17,975 nt of DNA, from assembly GCA_031259095.1 (NCBI GenBank), contig JAIRLW010000146.1, positions 1 through 17,975 of the forward strand. The letters are read 5' to 3'. The position numbers and the translations under genes are program-made. The notes below the pieces were generated by a model. It ran no database searches, was not told the DNA's origin, and saw only the letters and a list, made by a program, of their open reading frames with translations. Positions within the stretch are counted from its first letter, which is position 1; every line of letters starts with the position of its first letter. The stretch comes from Planctomycetaceae bacterium (GTDB taxonomy: Bacteria > Planctomycetota > Planctomycetia > Pirellulales > Thermoguttaceae). Below are positions 1 to 6,295 of this stretch, piece after piece.

Positions 1-68
1 GGTAGGCTATAATCCAGACGCCCCTTTCGGGGCTAATATAAAAAATAAAAATTCCACTGATATATTAC
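1..68. repeat. Intergenic repeat unit: GC hairpin plus 18-mer core
   Basis: This stretch has a short palindrome (GCCCCTTTCGGGGC, 20-33), an A/T-rich spacer and the 18-mer ATTCCACTGATATATTAC at 51-68. The whole stretch from about base 5 reappears almost unchanged, inverted, at 11482-11545. Diverged versions lie at 319-367 and 11692-11767. No T-run follows the hairpin on either strand, so it does not look like an intrinsic terminator. It is a member of a dispersed intergenic repeat family; its function is unknown. Confidence 0.8.
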
Positions 69-108
69 CTTCTGTTTTATCAAAAATTTTACAGCAAAGG
101 AATGATTT

Positions 109-270
109 ATGCCTAACAGATCAGATTGGCTTCCTGGTCCGCGTGCGGATCAGATTTTGATGGCGAAGGATTGGCTGAGCATTTTGGACTGTCCGACGCC
201 GCCTTGGGGGATTCCGTCTCCCAATGGTCCCTTAGATCAAGGGACTGTAGGGACAAATGATTTTTCATAA
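109..270 (+). pseudogene. 53-codon gene fragment fused to a repeat
   Basis: An ATG at 109 follows a good Shine-Dalgarno sequence (AAAGGA, 96-101) and opens a 53-codon frame ending at TAA 268-270. The first ~38 residues look like real protein: DWLPGPRADQILMAKDWLSI, then a WGIP motif. From memory this resembles the N-terminus of a hypothetical-protein family common in gut bacteria, with a 'MAK-W...WGIP' signature; this is inference and cannot be checked here. The last residues are encoded by intergenic repeat: a GTCCCTT/AAGGGAC hairpin at 227-245 and the start of the 59-bp repeat at 248. The best reading is a gene truncated after its N-terminal segment, with the original start and ribosome site intact. 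It could still be translated as a short peptide. Confidence 0.5.
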
Positions 271-306
271 AACGTTGCGGTTAAAAAACGAATTTTTAGA
301 AGTTCC
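248..306. repeat. 59-bp dispersed repeat, copy 1
   Basis: This 59-bp sequence matches the reverse complement of 13469-13527 at 55 of 59 positions with no gap. It overlaps the 3' end of the preceding gene fragment. A shorter related motif (CTTCTAAAAACTC) occurs at 2574-2586 and inside the palindrome at 16819-16906. Confidence 0.85.
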
Positions 307-318
307 CTATTATTAACG

Positions 319-367
319 TCCCTATCGAGGCTAAGGTGAAAAACAAAAAAATCCGCTGAGATATTAC
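319..367. repeat. Diverged intergenic repeat unit
   Basis: This is a decayed version of the unit at 20-68. It starts with GTCCCTATCGAGGC in place of the hairpin, continues with an A-rich spacer, and ends with ATCCGCTGAGATATTAC at 351-367. The two copies have the same orientation and bracket the gene fragment at 109-270. Confidence 0.65.
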
Positions 368-400
368 AATTTTTTCATTTTGTTATGTGGTCAGCCCCCT

Positions 401-428
401 TTGACGAATGGTCAAAGAATTTTATAAT
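401..428 (+). promoter_or_regulatory. Probable sigma70 promoter for SRP RNA and dnaX
   Basis: A -35 box TTGACG (401-406) is separated by 16 bp from a perfect -10 box TATAAT (423-428). Transcription would start near 435, about 36 nt before the mature 5' end of the SRP RNA, so the transcript would carry a short leader to be trimmed. TTGAC and GTCAA form a small inverted repeat at 401-415. Confidence 0.65.
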
Positions 429-470
429 AGTGAACGTCATGTTATGAGGTTTGCCTTTTTATTTTTTATA

Positions 471-586
471 AGGCTTGCCGAAGAGAGATCCGGCGGTGGG
501 AGACCGTGAATCTGGTCAGGTGGGAAACCAAGCAGCCATAAACGTAACCTTTCAGGTGTTCGGGTCTCTCTTCGACAAGCCTTTTT
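471..586 (+). ncRNA. ffs: Signal recognition particle RNA, small bacterial (4.5S) type
   Basis: This is the RNA core of the signal recognition particle, which binds Ffh and targets membrane and secreted proteins to the translocon. The apical domain is diagnostic: GGTCAGG (514-520), a TGG-GAAA-CCA tetraloop stem (521-530) and AGCAGCC (531-537), matching the conserved Ffh-binding symmetric loop and GNRA cap. The ends close the molecule: 471-488 pairs with 565-582 over 18 positions with a single mismatch. A T-run at 582-586 follows and can act as terminator. At about 112 nt it lacks room for an Alu domain, so it is the short form. It lies immediately upstream of dnaX, an arrangement also known in Bacillus (scr next to dnaX). 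A promoter lies at 401-428. Confidence 0.93.
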
Positions 587-606
587 GTATTGCAAAAAAA
601 ATAACA

Positions 607-2523
607 ATGAAAACAACCCAAGTTGAACCAGCAGACGCCAATCATTCCACGTCCGCAGAACCGGATCATTCCGCCGGATCGGGAAGTTATCAGGTTGTTG
701 CTCGGCGTTATCGCCCTAAGACTTTCGAAGAGTTGGTCGGGCAAAAACATATCGCCCACGCTTTGTCGAACGCGCTCACAACCGGCCGCGTCGGTCACGC
801 TTATCTTTTCACCGGCGCACGCGGCGTCGGTAAAACCTCCACCGCAAGAATTTTCGCCAAATCTTTGAACTGTGTTACCGGTCCGACTCTGGAACCGTGC
901 GGCGATTGCGATAGTTGCCGGAGTGTCAGCACCGGTGAAGATATCGATGTTCTCGAAATCGACGGAGCCAGCAATCGCGGTATCGACGAAATCCGACAAC
1001 TTCGGCAAAATGCCTCCATCTGTCCAAGCCGTTCAAAATTCAAGATTTACATCATCGACGAAGTTCACATGTTGACTCGGGAAGCGTTTAACGCTTTGCT
1101 CAAAATTCTCGAAGAACCGCCGGAACATGTCAAGTTTATTTTCTGCACCACCGAACCGTCTAAAATTCCGATTACGATTCTTTCCCGGTGTCAACGGTTT
1201 GATTTTGCCGGAATCGAAACAACCGCAATTTCCCAACGGTTAGCGGGAATTGCGGAAAACGAACATGTTACGGCAGATGACGGAGTGTTTGAGATGTTAG
1301 CGCGGCGTGCCGCAGGTTCCATGCGTGATGCGCAATCCCTTTTGGAACAACTCCTTTCGTTTGCACCGGAACATATTTCACTTGCCGATGTTCACGAAAT
1401 GCTCGGAACCGCCAATGATCAACTTCTTTTTCGGTTGCTCGAAGCGATGCTCCGATGTGAACCGGCAATCATTTTCACCGAACTGGAGGCTGCCGCTTCG
1501 GAAGGAGTTGATTTCGGTGTTATGGTGGAACAAATGATGGGATTGCTCCGCGATTTGCTGGTGGTCGCGTCCGGCGGCAACGCATCGCTGATGCTGTTCT
1601 GTTCCACTCCGCAATTCGATCAGGTTAAATCGATGGCAAGCGCATTCGGTTTGCATCGGATACTGGCGTCGCTCCAAATTCTCGATCAAACCCATACTAA
1701 AATGCGATTCAGTACGCAAGGACGTGTTTTAACAGAATTGGCGTTGGTTCGAATTGCCCATCTTGACCATTTTCAAATGATTTCCGTATTGCTTGACCGT
1801 CTTCGTGAGGGCAATCTTCCTCTGCCGTTGCCGGCAACTTCGTCAACAACACAGCCTGTGGCTCCGTCGGTCAAACCGGTTCAACGTGTCATTCCTCCTC
1901 CAACAGTTACCAATGCGAATATTAATGTAAATCCTAATTCTAACGTTAATGCTAATACAAATACGAATACGAATACAAACGTTAATGTTGATGCGTCAGT
2001 TTCAGCGGCGCCGGTTTCGGCGGTGAATATTTCTCCTTCCAATATTAGTCCGAATCCGAATACTTCTACTTCTACTTCTCTTCCTTCTCCTTCCGGTCAA
2101 ACGCCGTTGCAACGTTTTAACGAAGCGTCGATTCCTCAGAAAGTCGATCTGGACAATATGACCGATGAGAAGGCGGACGCCGTATGGCGTCATGCGATTG
2201 AGACGATTCCGGGAATGTTGGCGACGTATGCGGCTGGTTATAAAAAACTTGTTTTTGAAAAACCGAATGGTTTTCTTGTGGTGTTCGATAAACGATTGGC
2301 GAAAGAACTTTGTGAACGTGAATCGCCGCGTCTTCAAAATGTTTTGTCGCAAACAATCGGTAAGGCAATCCGAATCCGGTTTGAACTGATCGAAGAAAAA
2401 ACTCCAACGTCCGCTCCGGTTCAGGAAGTCAATCGAAGCGCGTTGTTTAAGGAAGTCGTGGAAAATCCGTTTGTTAAAAAAATTGGCGAAATTTTCGGCG
2501 CAGAATTATATGATGTACGATAA
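607..2523 (+). CDS. dnaX: DNA polymerase III subunit gamma/tau
   Basis: This AAA+ clamp-loader subunit loads the beta sliding clamp and ties the replicative polymerases together. The ATG at 607 gives 638 residues. The frame stays open upstream to 475, but that stretch is the SRP RNA, so the longer N-terminus is spurious. Visible motifs are Walker A GARGVGKT (70-77), zinc ligands C89, C98, C101 and C104, Walker B/DEVH (151-154) and the SRC sensor segment (193-195). After the ATPase and collar domains comes a low-complexity linker at about 436-498, rich in Asn, Thr, Val and Ser. A conserved-looking C-terminal domain of ~140 residues follows and probably binds other holoenzyme subunits. No Shine-Dalgarno sequence precedes the ATG. 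I found no slippery heptamer in the correct frame, so a separate gamma product by frameshifting is not indicated. Confidence 0.96.
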   Translation: MKTTQVEPADANHSTSAEPDHSAGSGSYQVVARRYRPKTFEELVGQKHIAHALSNALTTGRVGHAYLFTGARGVGKTSTARIFAKSLNCVTGPTLEPCGDCDSCRSVSTGEDIDVLEIDGASNRGIDEIRQLRQNASICPSRSKFKIYIIDEVHMLTREAFNALLKILEEPPEHVKFIFCTTEPSKIPITILSRCQRFDFAGIETTAISQRLAGIAENEHVTADDGVFEMLARRAAGSMRDAQSLLEQLLSFAPEHISLADVHEMLGTANDQLLFRLLEAMLRCEPAIIFTELEAAASEGVDFGVMVEQMMGLLRDLLVVASGGNASLMLFCSTPQFDQVKSMASAFGLHRILASLQILDQTHTKMRFSTQGRVLTELALVRIAHLDHFQMISVLLDRLREGNLPLPLPATSSTTQPVAPSVKPVQRVIPPPTVTNANINVNPNSNVNANTNTNTNTNVNVDASVSAAPVSAVNISPSNISPNPNTSTSTSLPSPSGQTPLQRFNEASIPQKVDLDNMTDEKADAVWRHAIETIPGMLATYAAGYKKLVFEKPNGFLVVFDKRLAKELCERESPRLQNVLSQTIGKAIRIRFELIEEKTPTSAPVQEVNRSALFKEVVENPFVKKIGEIFGAELYDVR

Positions 2524-2623
2524 ACCGTTTGAAGGTTTTCAGGTATTTTGTCAAACGATTCACTTGAGGTAACTTCTAAAAACTCAAATTTTACCTTCAG
2601 TCAATGGTTGTTTTTTAATTGCA

Positions 2624-2688
2624 CGCAGAGGACGCAGATTATTAGGATTTACGCTGATCGGCTTAATATTTTCATCTGCGCAACTCTG
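2624..2688. repeat. Palindromic intergenic repeat of the CGCAGAT/ATCTGCG type
   Basis: CGCAGAG (2624-2630) and CGCAGAT (2633-2639) face ATCTGCG (2674-2680) and CTCTG (2684-2688), with GGATTTACGCTGAT in the loop. This word set resembles a short repeat seen between genes in several bacterial phyla; that link is from memory. It ends where the coding-like frame of the next feature begins. Confidence 0.6.
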
Positions 2689-2689
2689 T

Positions 2690-2848
2690 TTTGATAATGA
2701 ACCGGACACGCAAGAACAGGCGAAACGATTATGTCAAGAGTTAAGTATATTTTCTGGCGAGACGTTAAATGTTTGTTTAGATGCGGCGGATCCGGGCTGT
2801 GCGGGTAAAAAGGAAATTAAACGATTACGCCGTTTATTTTTGGAGTGA
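2690..2848 (+). pseudogene. 3' remnant of an unidentified gene
   Basis: An open frame of 52 codons ends at TGA 2846-2848 and has a protein-like composition. It contains AKRLCQELSIFSGETLNVCL, then a DAADPGC segment and a basic tail KKEIKRLRRLFLE. There is no in-frame ATG, and upstream the frame runs straight into the repeat at 2624-2688. It therefore looks like the C-terminal part of a gene whose 5' portion was lost or replaced by the repeat. I do not recognise the family. A tiny functional gene using a rare start is possible but unlikely. Confidence 0.4.
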
Positions 2849-3178
2849 TAAATGATGTTTGTTGAACATGATGGTTATGTTATTTCTTATTATCTGGTAA
2901 TTAGATTTTGCCGACCAATGAATTATTTCTTTTAGAAAATGAAGGTTTTATTTTATTTAAAAAGGTTAAAAATAATAATTCTATTATGTGTTCTGTTTTC
3001 TTTTTTTATAGTTCCTGATGCGGTATAAAAATTCTGTACATTTTGGACGTCTTTGGACGTCTTTGAAGATATTTAGAGATTCTGAATAATTCAAAAATGT
3101 TCTAGGTTCTTTTAGTCCATTGTTTCTACTTTTTTGAGGTGTTGATTTTGTGTTGTCAGACGACGCAATCCCATTCCG
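2849..3178. other. AT-rich intergenic stretch without a convincing gene
   Basis: No credible coding region is visible. Two very short frames exist: 27 codons from 2852, and 29 codons at 2939-3028 encoding a hydrophobic peptide that begins MKVLFYLKRLKIIILL. The latter could be a signal-peptide remnant but has no ribosome site. A perfect 10-bp tandem repeat, TTTGGACGTC twice, lies at 3042-3061. Confidence 0.5.
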
Positions 3179-3206
3179 TTGACACGTTGCCTAAACATAG
3201 TAAAAT
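3179..3206 (+). promoter_or_regulatory. Strong sigma70-type promoter for the SDR gene
   Basis: A consensus -35 box TTGACA (3179-3184) is followed after 16 bp by TAAAAT (3201-3206). The predicted start is near 3213, giving an untranslated leader of about 115 nt before the ATG at 3328. This is the best promoter match in the window. Confidence 0.65.
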
Positions 3207-3212
3207 ATTACC

Positions 3213-3278
3213 TTTGTAATATAAATCGGCGGCATTACAAAAATAATTCACGATAAATCAAATCGGAATTTTTGTAAT
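3213..3278 (+). promoter_or_regulatory. Structured 5' leader with two competing stems
   Basis: Three complementary segments lie in the leader: A TTTGTAAT (3213-3220), B ATTACAAAAAT (3234-3244) and C ATTTTTGTAAT (3268-3278). A pairs with B over 8 bp (A with 3234-3241); B pairs perfectly with C over 11 bp. The two stems share B and exclude each other. This is the geometry of a switching leader, but both stems are AT-rich and weak, no ligand-binding domain is recognisable, and no T-run follows the B-C stem, so function is conjecture. Confidence 0.3.
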
Positions 3279-3327
3279 CACTCAGTTTAATATTTTCAGT
3301 TCACATTTAACTCAAAGGAAAAATATT

Positions 3328-4119
3328 ATGTTAAATTCGGCGGAATATTTGAAAAATCTGTTTGGAATGGAAGGTGAAGTTGCGGTTGTTATCGGCGGAG
3401 CAGGCGAACTTGGCGGGGCATTAGCTGCCGGATTAGGACAGGCAGGCGCACATATTGTTGTTGCCGATATGAGCGAAGAAGCCTGCAAAACAAGAGTTGA
3501 AAAACTTAAAACTCTTCATGTAAACTCGTCCTACGCGGTGGTCAATATCACCCAACGAAACTCCATTCAAAACTTGCTCAAAGAATCGCTCAACATTACC
3601 GGAAAAGTCGATATGCTGGTCAACTGTGCCGGAATCAATGCCGGTAATTCGTTTCTCGAAGTTGACCCAAACCAATGGGATAAAATTTTTGCCGTTAATC
3701 TCAAAGGAATGATGGAAACATGTCAGGTTTTTATCGAATCAATGCTCGCCAACAACGAAGGCGGATCAATTTTGAATATCGGAAGCGTTAACTCTGACCG
3801 TCCCCTTTCACATGTCTTTGCTTACGCAGCATCCAAAGCAGGCGTCGTGAATCTGACACAAAATATCGCTCAAGAATTCGCAACAAAAAAAATTCGCGTC
3901 AATTCAATTTGTCCCGGTTTTTTTCCCGCAGAACAAAACCGCCAATTGCTCAACGCGGAACGAATTGATCATATTATGCGGGGAACTCCAATGCGACGTT
4001 ACGGAACACCGGAGGAATTGATTGGCGCCGCGTTACTTCTTTTATCGAAAAAAGCTGGAAGTTACATGACCGGCGCCGCCGTTTATGTTGACGGCGGTTT
4101 CACTTGTTCATGGTTTTAG
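3328..4119 (+). CDS. SDR-family NAD-dependent oxidoreductase
   Basis: This is a classical short-chain dehydrogenase/reductase of 263 residues. It has a Rossmann dinucleotide loop GGAGELGG (23-30), an acidic residue D47 after the second strand favouring NAD(H), the NCAG motif (99-102), N124, and the catalytic residues S153, Y166 and K170 (YAASK). The C-terminal VDGGFTCSWF and PGFFPAEQNR segment resemble the subgroup annotated as D-mannonate oxidoreductase or gluconate 5-dehydrogenase-like, so a sugar-acid substrate is plausible but not proven. The start is supported by AAAGGA at 3314-3319, 8 nt from the ATG. It has its own promoter and leader and no co-directional partner close by, so it is probably monocistronic. 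Confidence 0.88.
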   Translation: MLNSAEYLKNLFGMEGEVAVVIGGAGELGGALAAGLGQAGAHIVVADMSEEACKTRVEKLKTLHVNSSYAVVNITQRNSIQNLLKESLNITGKVDMLVNCAGINAGNSFLEVDPNQWDKIFAVNLKGMMETCQVFIESMLANNEGGSILNIGSVNSDRPLSHVFAYAASKAGVVNLTQNIAQEFATKKIRVNSICPGFFPAEQNRQLLNAERIDHIMRGTPMRRYGTPEELIGAALLLLSKKAGSYMTGAAVYVDGGFTCSWF

Positions 4120-4159
4120 AAAATAACTGGTAACTATTCCATCGCGGTGTTCCAAGTAA

Positions 4160-4362
4160 GGTGGGCAACCTTTCGCCCAAAGGTCGCTCGACGTACTCGC
4201 CGATTTAACCCTGTTTGTGTCAGGAAATCGGAGAGCAAAACGGTAGGCAGCATAAAATGACCGTCCGTACACAGAGTCAAGCCGGCTATCGCCGATGCTA
4301 TTAACTAAAAAAATTTAACTAAAAAATTTAACTAAAAAATTTCAGGCGAAACATCGCCTACC
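4160..4362. mobile_element. MITE-like element, left copy beside aroDE
   Basis: This 203-bp non-coding element has terminal inverted repeats: GGTGGGCAACCTTTCGCC at 4160-4177 and GGCGAAACATCGCCTACC at 4345-4362, agreeing at 14 of 18 positions. Its inner part is the inverted counterpart of 6048-6165 and includes CAAGCCGGCTATCGCCGATG at 4278. It carries a local expansion: three tandem copies of TTAACTAAAAAAT (4301-4340, the first 14 bp long) where the right copy has one. No transposase is present. It could be mobilised in trans or be a relic. Confidence 0.6.
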
Positions 4363-4481
4363 TCTTGATTTTTGACGTCAATAATGATCTCCCAAAAGGT
4401 GAAATAATCGTCATGATTCCGTAGTGTCATGAATGTTCATTGTTCCGTCCCGTTAGGGACAAAATGTTGGCAGTAGAATTT

Positions 4482-5999
4482 ATGATTTGTGTTATTATTG
4501 CGTGCGGCAGCCATACCCGAATGATTACCGAACACCAGAATCTTGCCGCAGACGGTGTTTCATTGGTGGAGCTTCGGCTTGATTTTTTGCGTCGTGAACC
4601 CGATGTTCACCGTTTGATTTCCAACCGCCCAACCGCAATTATTGCAACGGTACGCCGGACACTGGACGGCGGACTCTGGCGCGGCGCCGAAGAAAAACGT
4701 CTCCAACTACTTCGATCCGCCATTGTTGCCGCGCCGGAATTTGTTGATCTGGAAGTCGATATTGCGGATAAAATTCCGCCGTTTGGACAAACACGACGCA
4801 TTATCAGTTACCACAATCTGGAGGAAACGCCGGAAAATCTCGACGCACTGCATCGTGAAATGTTGACGAAATCGCCGTATTTTATCAAGATTGCGGTCAA
4901 TCCTAAAACGGTGGACGATATGTTTCGGTTTATGGCGTTTGTTCGGGAGAAAAATCGGGAAGCGAAACAACTCGGCGATAAAGGTGTTCGGGTTATTGGA
5001 ATCAGCATGGGCGAAATGGGCAAAGCAACTCGGATTTTGGCAAAAAAATTCGGAATGCCTTATACTTACGCGACCTTTTCCCAAGACCGAATGATTGCTC
5101 CCGGTATGTTGGTTTATAAGGAACTGCTTGATTTATACCATTACGATCAAATCAACGCGGACGCCGCTGTTTACGGTATTATCGGCAATCCCATTGGACA
5201 TAGTTTGAGTCCCTTGATTCATAACCGATCTTTTATCGAACAAAAAATCAATGCCGTTTATGTTCCGTTTCCGCTGGACGATGATAATGTCCCTGATTTT
5301 ATCAATCGGGCAAAGGAAATGGACGTTAAAGGATTAAGCGTAACAATTCCGCATAAAGTTGTGGTGATGCGGCATTTGACCAAGATGGATCCGGCGGTCG
5401 AGAAAATCGGGGCGTGTAACACGTTGGTGTTTCGGGACGAAGAACGGCTTGGTTACAACACAGATTATGTCGCGGCGGCGTCCAGTATTGAAACGGCGGC
5501 TGGCGGGAATTTTCTGGACGAAAAAAGTGTTCTCGACGGCAAAAACGCGCTTATTCTTGGAGCGGGCGGAGCGGGAATGGCATTGGCTTACGGATTAAAA
5601 AAACGCGGCGCGATGGTAACCATCACCGATATTAACGGCAATCGTGCTTATGATTTGGGAAAACATCTCGATTGTGAAATTATTGATTGGAAATCGCGGG
5701 ACAAGTTAAAACCAGATATTCTTGTTAATTGTACACCCATTGGGATGCATCCGAATGTGGACGAATCACCGTTTGAGAAATCGGCGCTTCATTCGCGAAT
5801 GATCGTGTTCGATGTGGTGTATAATCCTGAAAACACGTTGTTGCTTAAGTTGGCAAAGGAAAAGGGATGTGTTGCGGTTTCCGGTGTGGAGATGTTTGTT
5901 GGTCAAGCCTGTTTGCAATTTAAACTTTTTACCGGTCAAAAAGCGTCTGCCTCTCTGATGCGTAATCTTGTCCGCAATGCCCTATCCGCAACCCATTGA
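4482..5999 (+). CDS. aroDE: Bifunctional 3-dehydroquinate dehydratase (type I)/shikimate dehydrogenase
   Basis: This fused enzyme catalyses steps 3 and 4 of the shikimate pathway: dehydration of 3-dehydroquinate, then NADPH reduction of 3-dehydroshikimate. The ATG at 4482 gives 505 residues. The frame is open to a TTG at 4440, but that extension translates a repeat hairpin (GTCCC/GGGAC, 4447-4460); ATG 4464 is a second possibility. The AroD half (1-225) shows ELRLD (30-34), TVR (56-58), the catalytic H111 (SYHN) and Schiff-base K136 (IKIA). The AroE half (229-505) shows SLSP (241-244), K292 (PHK), D328 (NTDY) and the nucleotide loop GAGGAG (360-365). The same domain order is known from plants, Chlamydia and planctomycetes. 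The usual APGQ motif of AroD reads APGM here. Two inverted MITE-like elements flank the gene. Confidence 0.95.
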   Translation: MICVIIACGSHTRMITEHQNLAADGVSLVELRLDFLRREPDVHRLISNRPTAIIATVRRTLDGGLWRGAEEKRLQLLRSAIVAAPEFVDLEVDIADKIPPFGQTRRIISYHNLEETPENLDALHREMLTKSPYFIKIAVNPKTVDDMFRFMAFVREKNREAKQLGDKGVRVIGISMGEMGKATRILAKKFGMPYTYATFSQDRMIAPGMLVYKELLDLYHYDQINADAAVYGIIGNPIGHSLSPLIHNRSFIEQKINAVYVPFPLDDDNVPDFINRAKEMDVKGLSVTIPHKVVVMRHLTKMDPAVEKIGACNTLVFRDEERLGYNTDYVAAASSIETAAGGNFLDEKSVLDGKNALILGAGGAGMALAYGLKKRGAMVTITDINGNRAYDLGKHLDCEIIDWKSRDKLKPDILVNCTPIGMHPNVDESPFEKSALHSRMIVFDVVYNPENTLLLKLAKEKGCVAVSGVEMFVGQACLQFKLFTGQKASASLMRNLVRNALSATH

Positions 6000-6007
6000 A
6001 AATTTTC

Positions 6008-6069
6008 GTAATTATTCAGCAGATTCATCAAAAGTTTGTAAACATAAGGTAGATGATGTTTCGCCGAAA
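6008..6069. repeat. 62-bp direct repeat (shared with 9073-9135)
   Basis: It begins with a variant of the 18-mer core in inverted orientation (GTAATTATTCAGCAGATT, 6008-6025). It runs through AAAAGTTTGT into the end of the MITE-like element. The same order of modules occurs at 9073-9135 with about eight differences and one indel, so the two families travel together here. Confidence 0.7.
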
Positions 6070-6246
6070 TTTTTTAGTTAATAGCGTCGGCGATAGCCGG
6101 CTTGCCCCTGTGTTCGGACGGCAATCGGTATTGCCTACCGTTTTGCATTCCGATTTCCTGCCGTTCACAGAGTCAAGTCGGCTATCGCCGATGCGACCAT
6201 AGGTGAAAACCGTAGGTGAAAGCCTTTTGGCAAAAGGTCGCCTACC
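6048..6246. mobile_element. MITE-like element, right copy beside aroDE
   Basis: This 199-bp element has termini GGTAGATGATGTTTCGCC (6048-6065) and GGCAAAAGGTCGCCTACC (6229-6246). It lies between the convergent aroDE and GlmU-like genes. Internally, 6084-6104 and 6174-6194 are complementary over 21 bp with two mismatches (GCGTCGGCGATAGCC... against ...GGCTATCGCCGATGC). CTGTG/CACAG and ATCGG/CCGAT pairs are nested inside, so the transcript of either strand could fold into a 111-nt hairpin. 6166-6194 also repeats 4270-4298 directly with one mismatch. It may serve both genes as a bidirectional transcription barrier. Confidence 0.6.
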
Positions 6247-6295
6247 TGAGATGAACCAAACTGCTATCCCAAAATTCCAGAACAATTACGATTTT

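Noticed and set aside
475..606. N-terminal extension of dnaX from a TTG codon
   Set aside because: These bases form the SRP RNA and its terminator; the DnaX homology starts after the ATG at 607.
2230..2490. Programmed -1 frameshift site in dnaX
   Set aside because: The A-runs near 2240, 2395 and 2478 are not placed as a codon-phased A-AAA-AAG/AAC heptamer, and lie close to the C-terminus, where a gamma product would not be expected.
2939..3028. 29-codon hydrophobic peptide
   Set aside because: It could be a small membrane peptide or signal-peptide remnant, but there is no ribosome site and AT-rich DNA readily gives hydrophobic frames.
4372..4410. Promoter for aroDE beginning at TTGACGTCAA
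   Set aside because: No acceptable -10 box lies 16-18 bp downstream; the 10-bp palindrome could still be an operator but there is no supporting evidence.
4440..4481. N-terminal extension of AroDE from a TTG codon
   Set aside because: It translates an intergenic GTCCC/GGGAC hairpin; the first AroD beta-strand begins at the ATG at 4482.
6028..6285. 85-codon minus-strand reading frame between aroDE and the GlmU-like gene
   Set aside because: It lies almost wholly inside the MITE-like element and is explained by the repeat.
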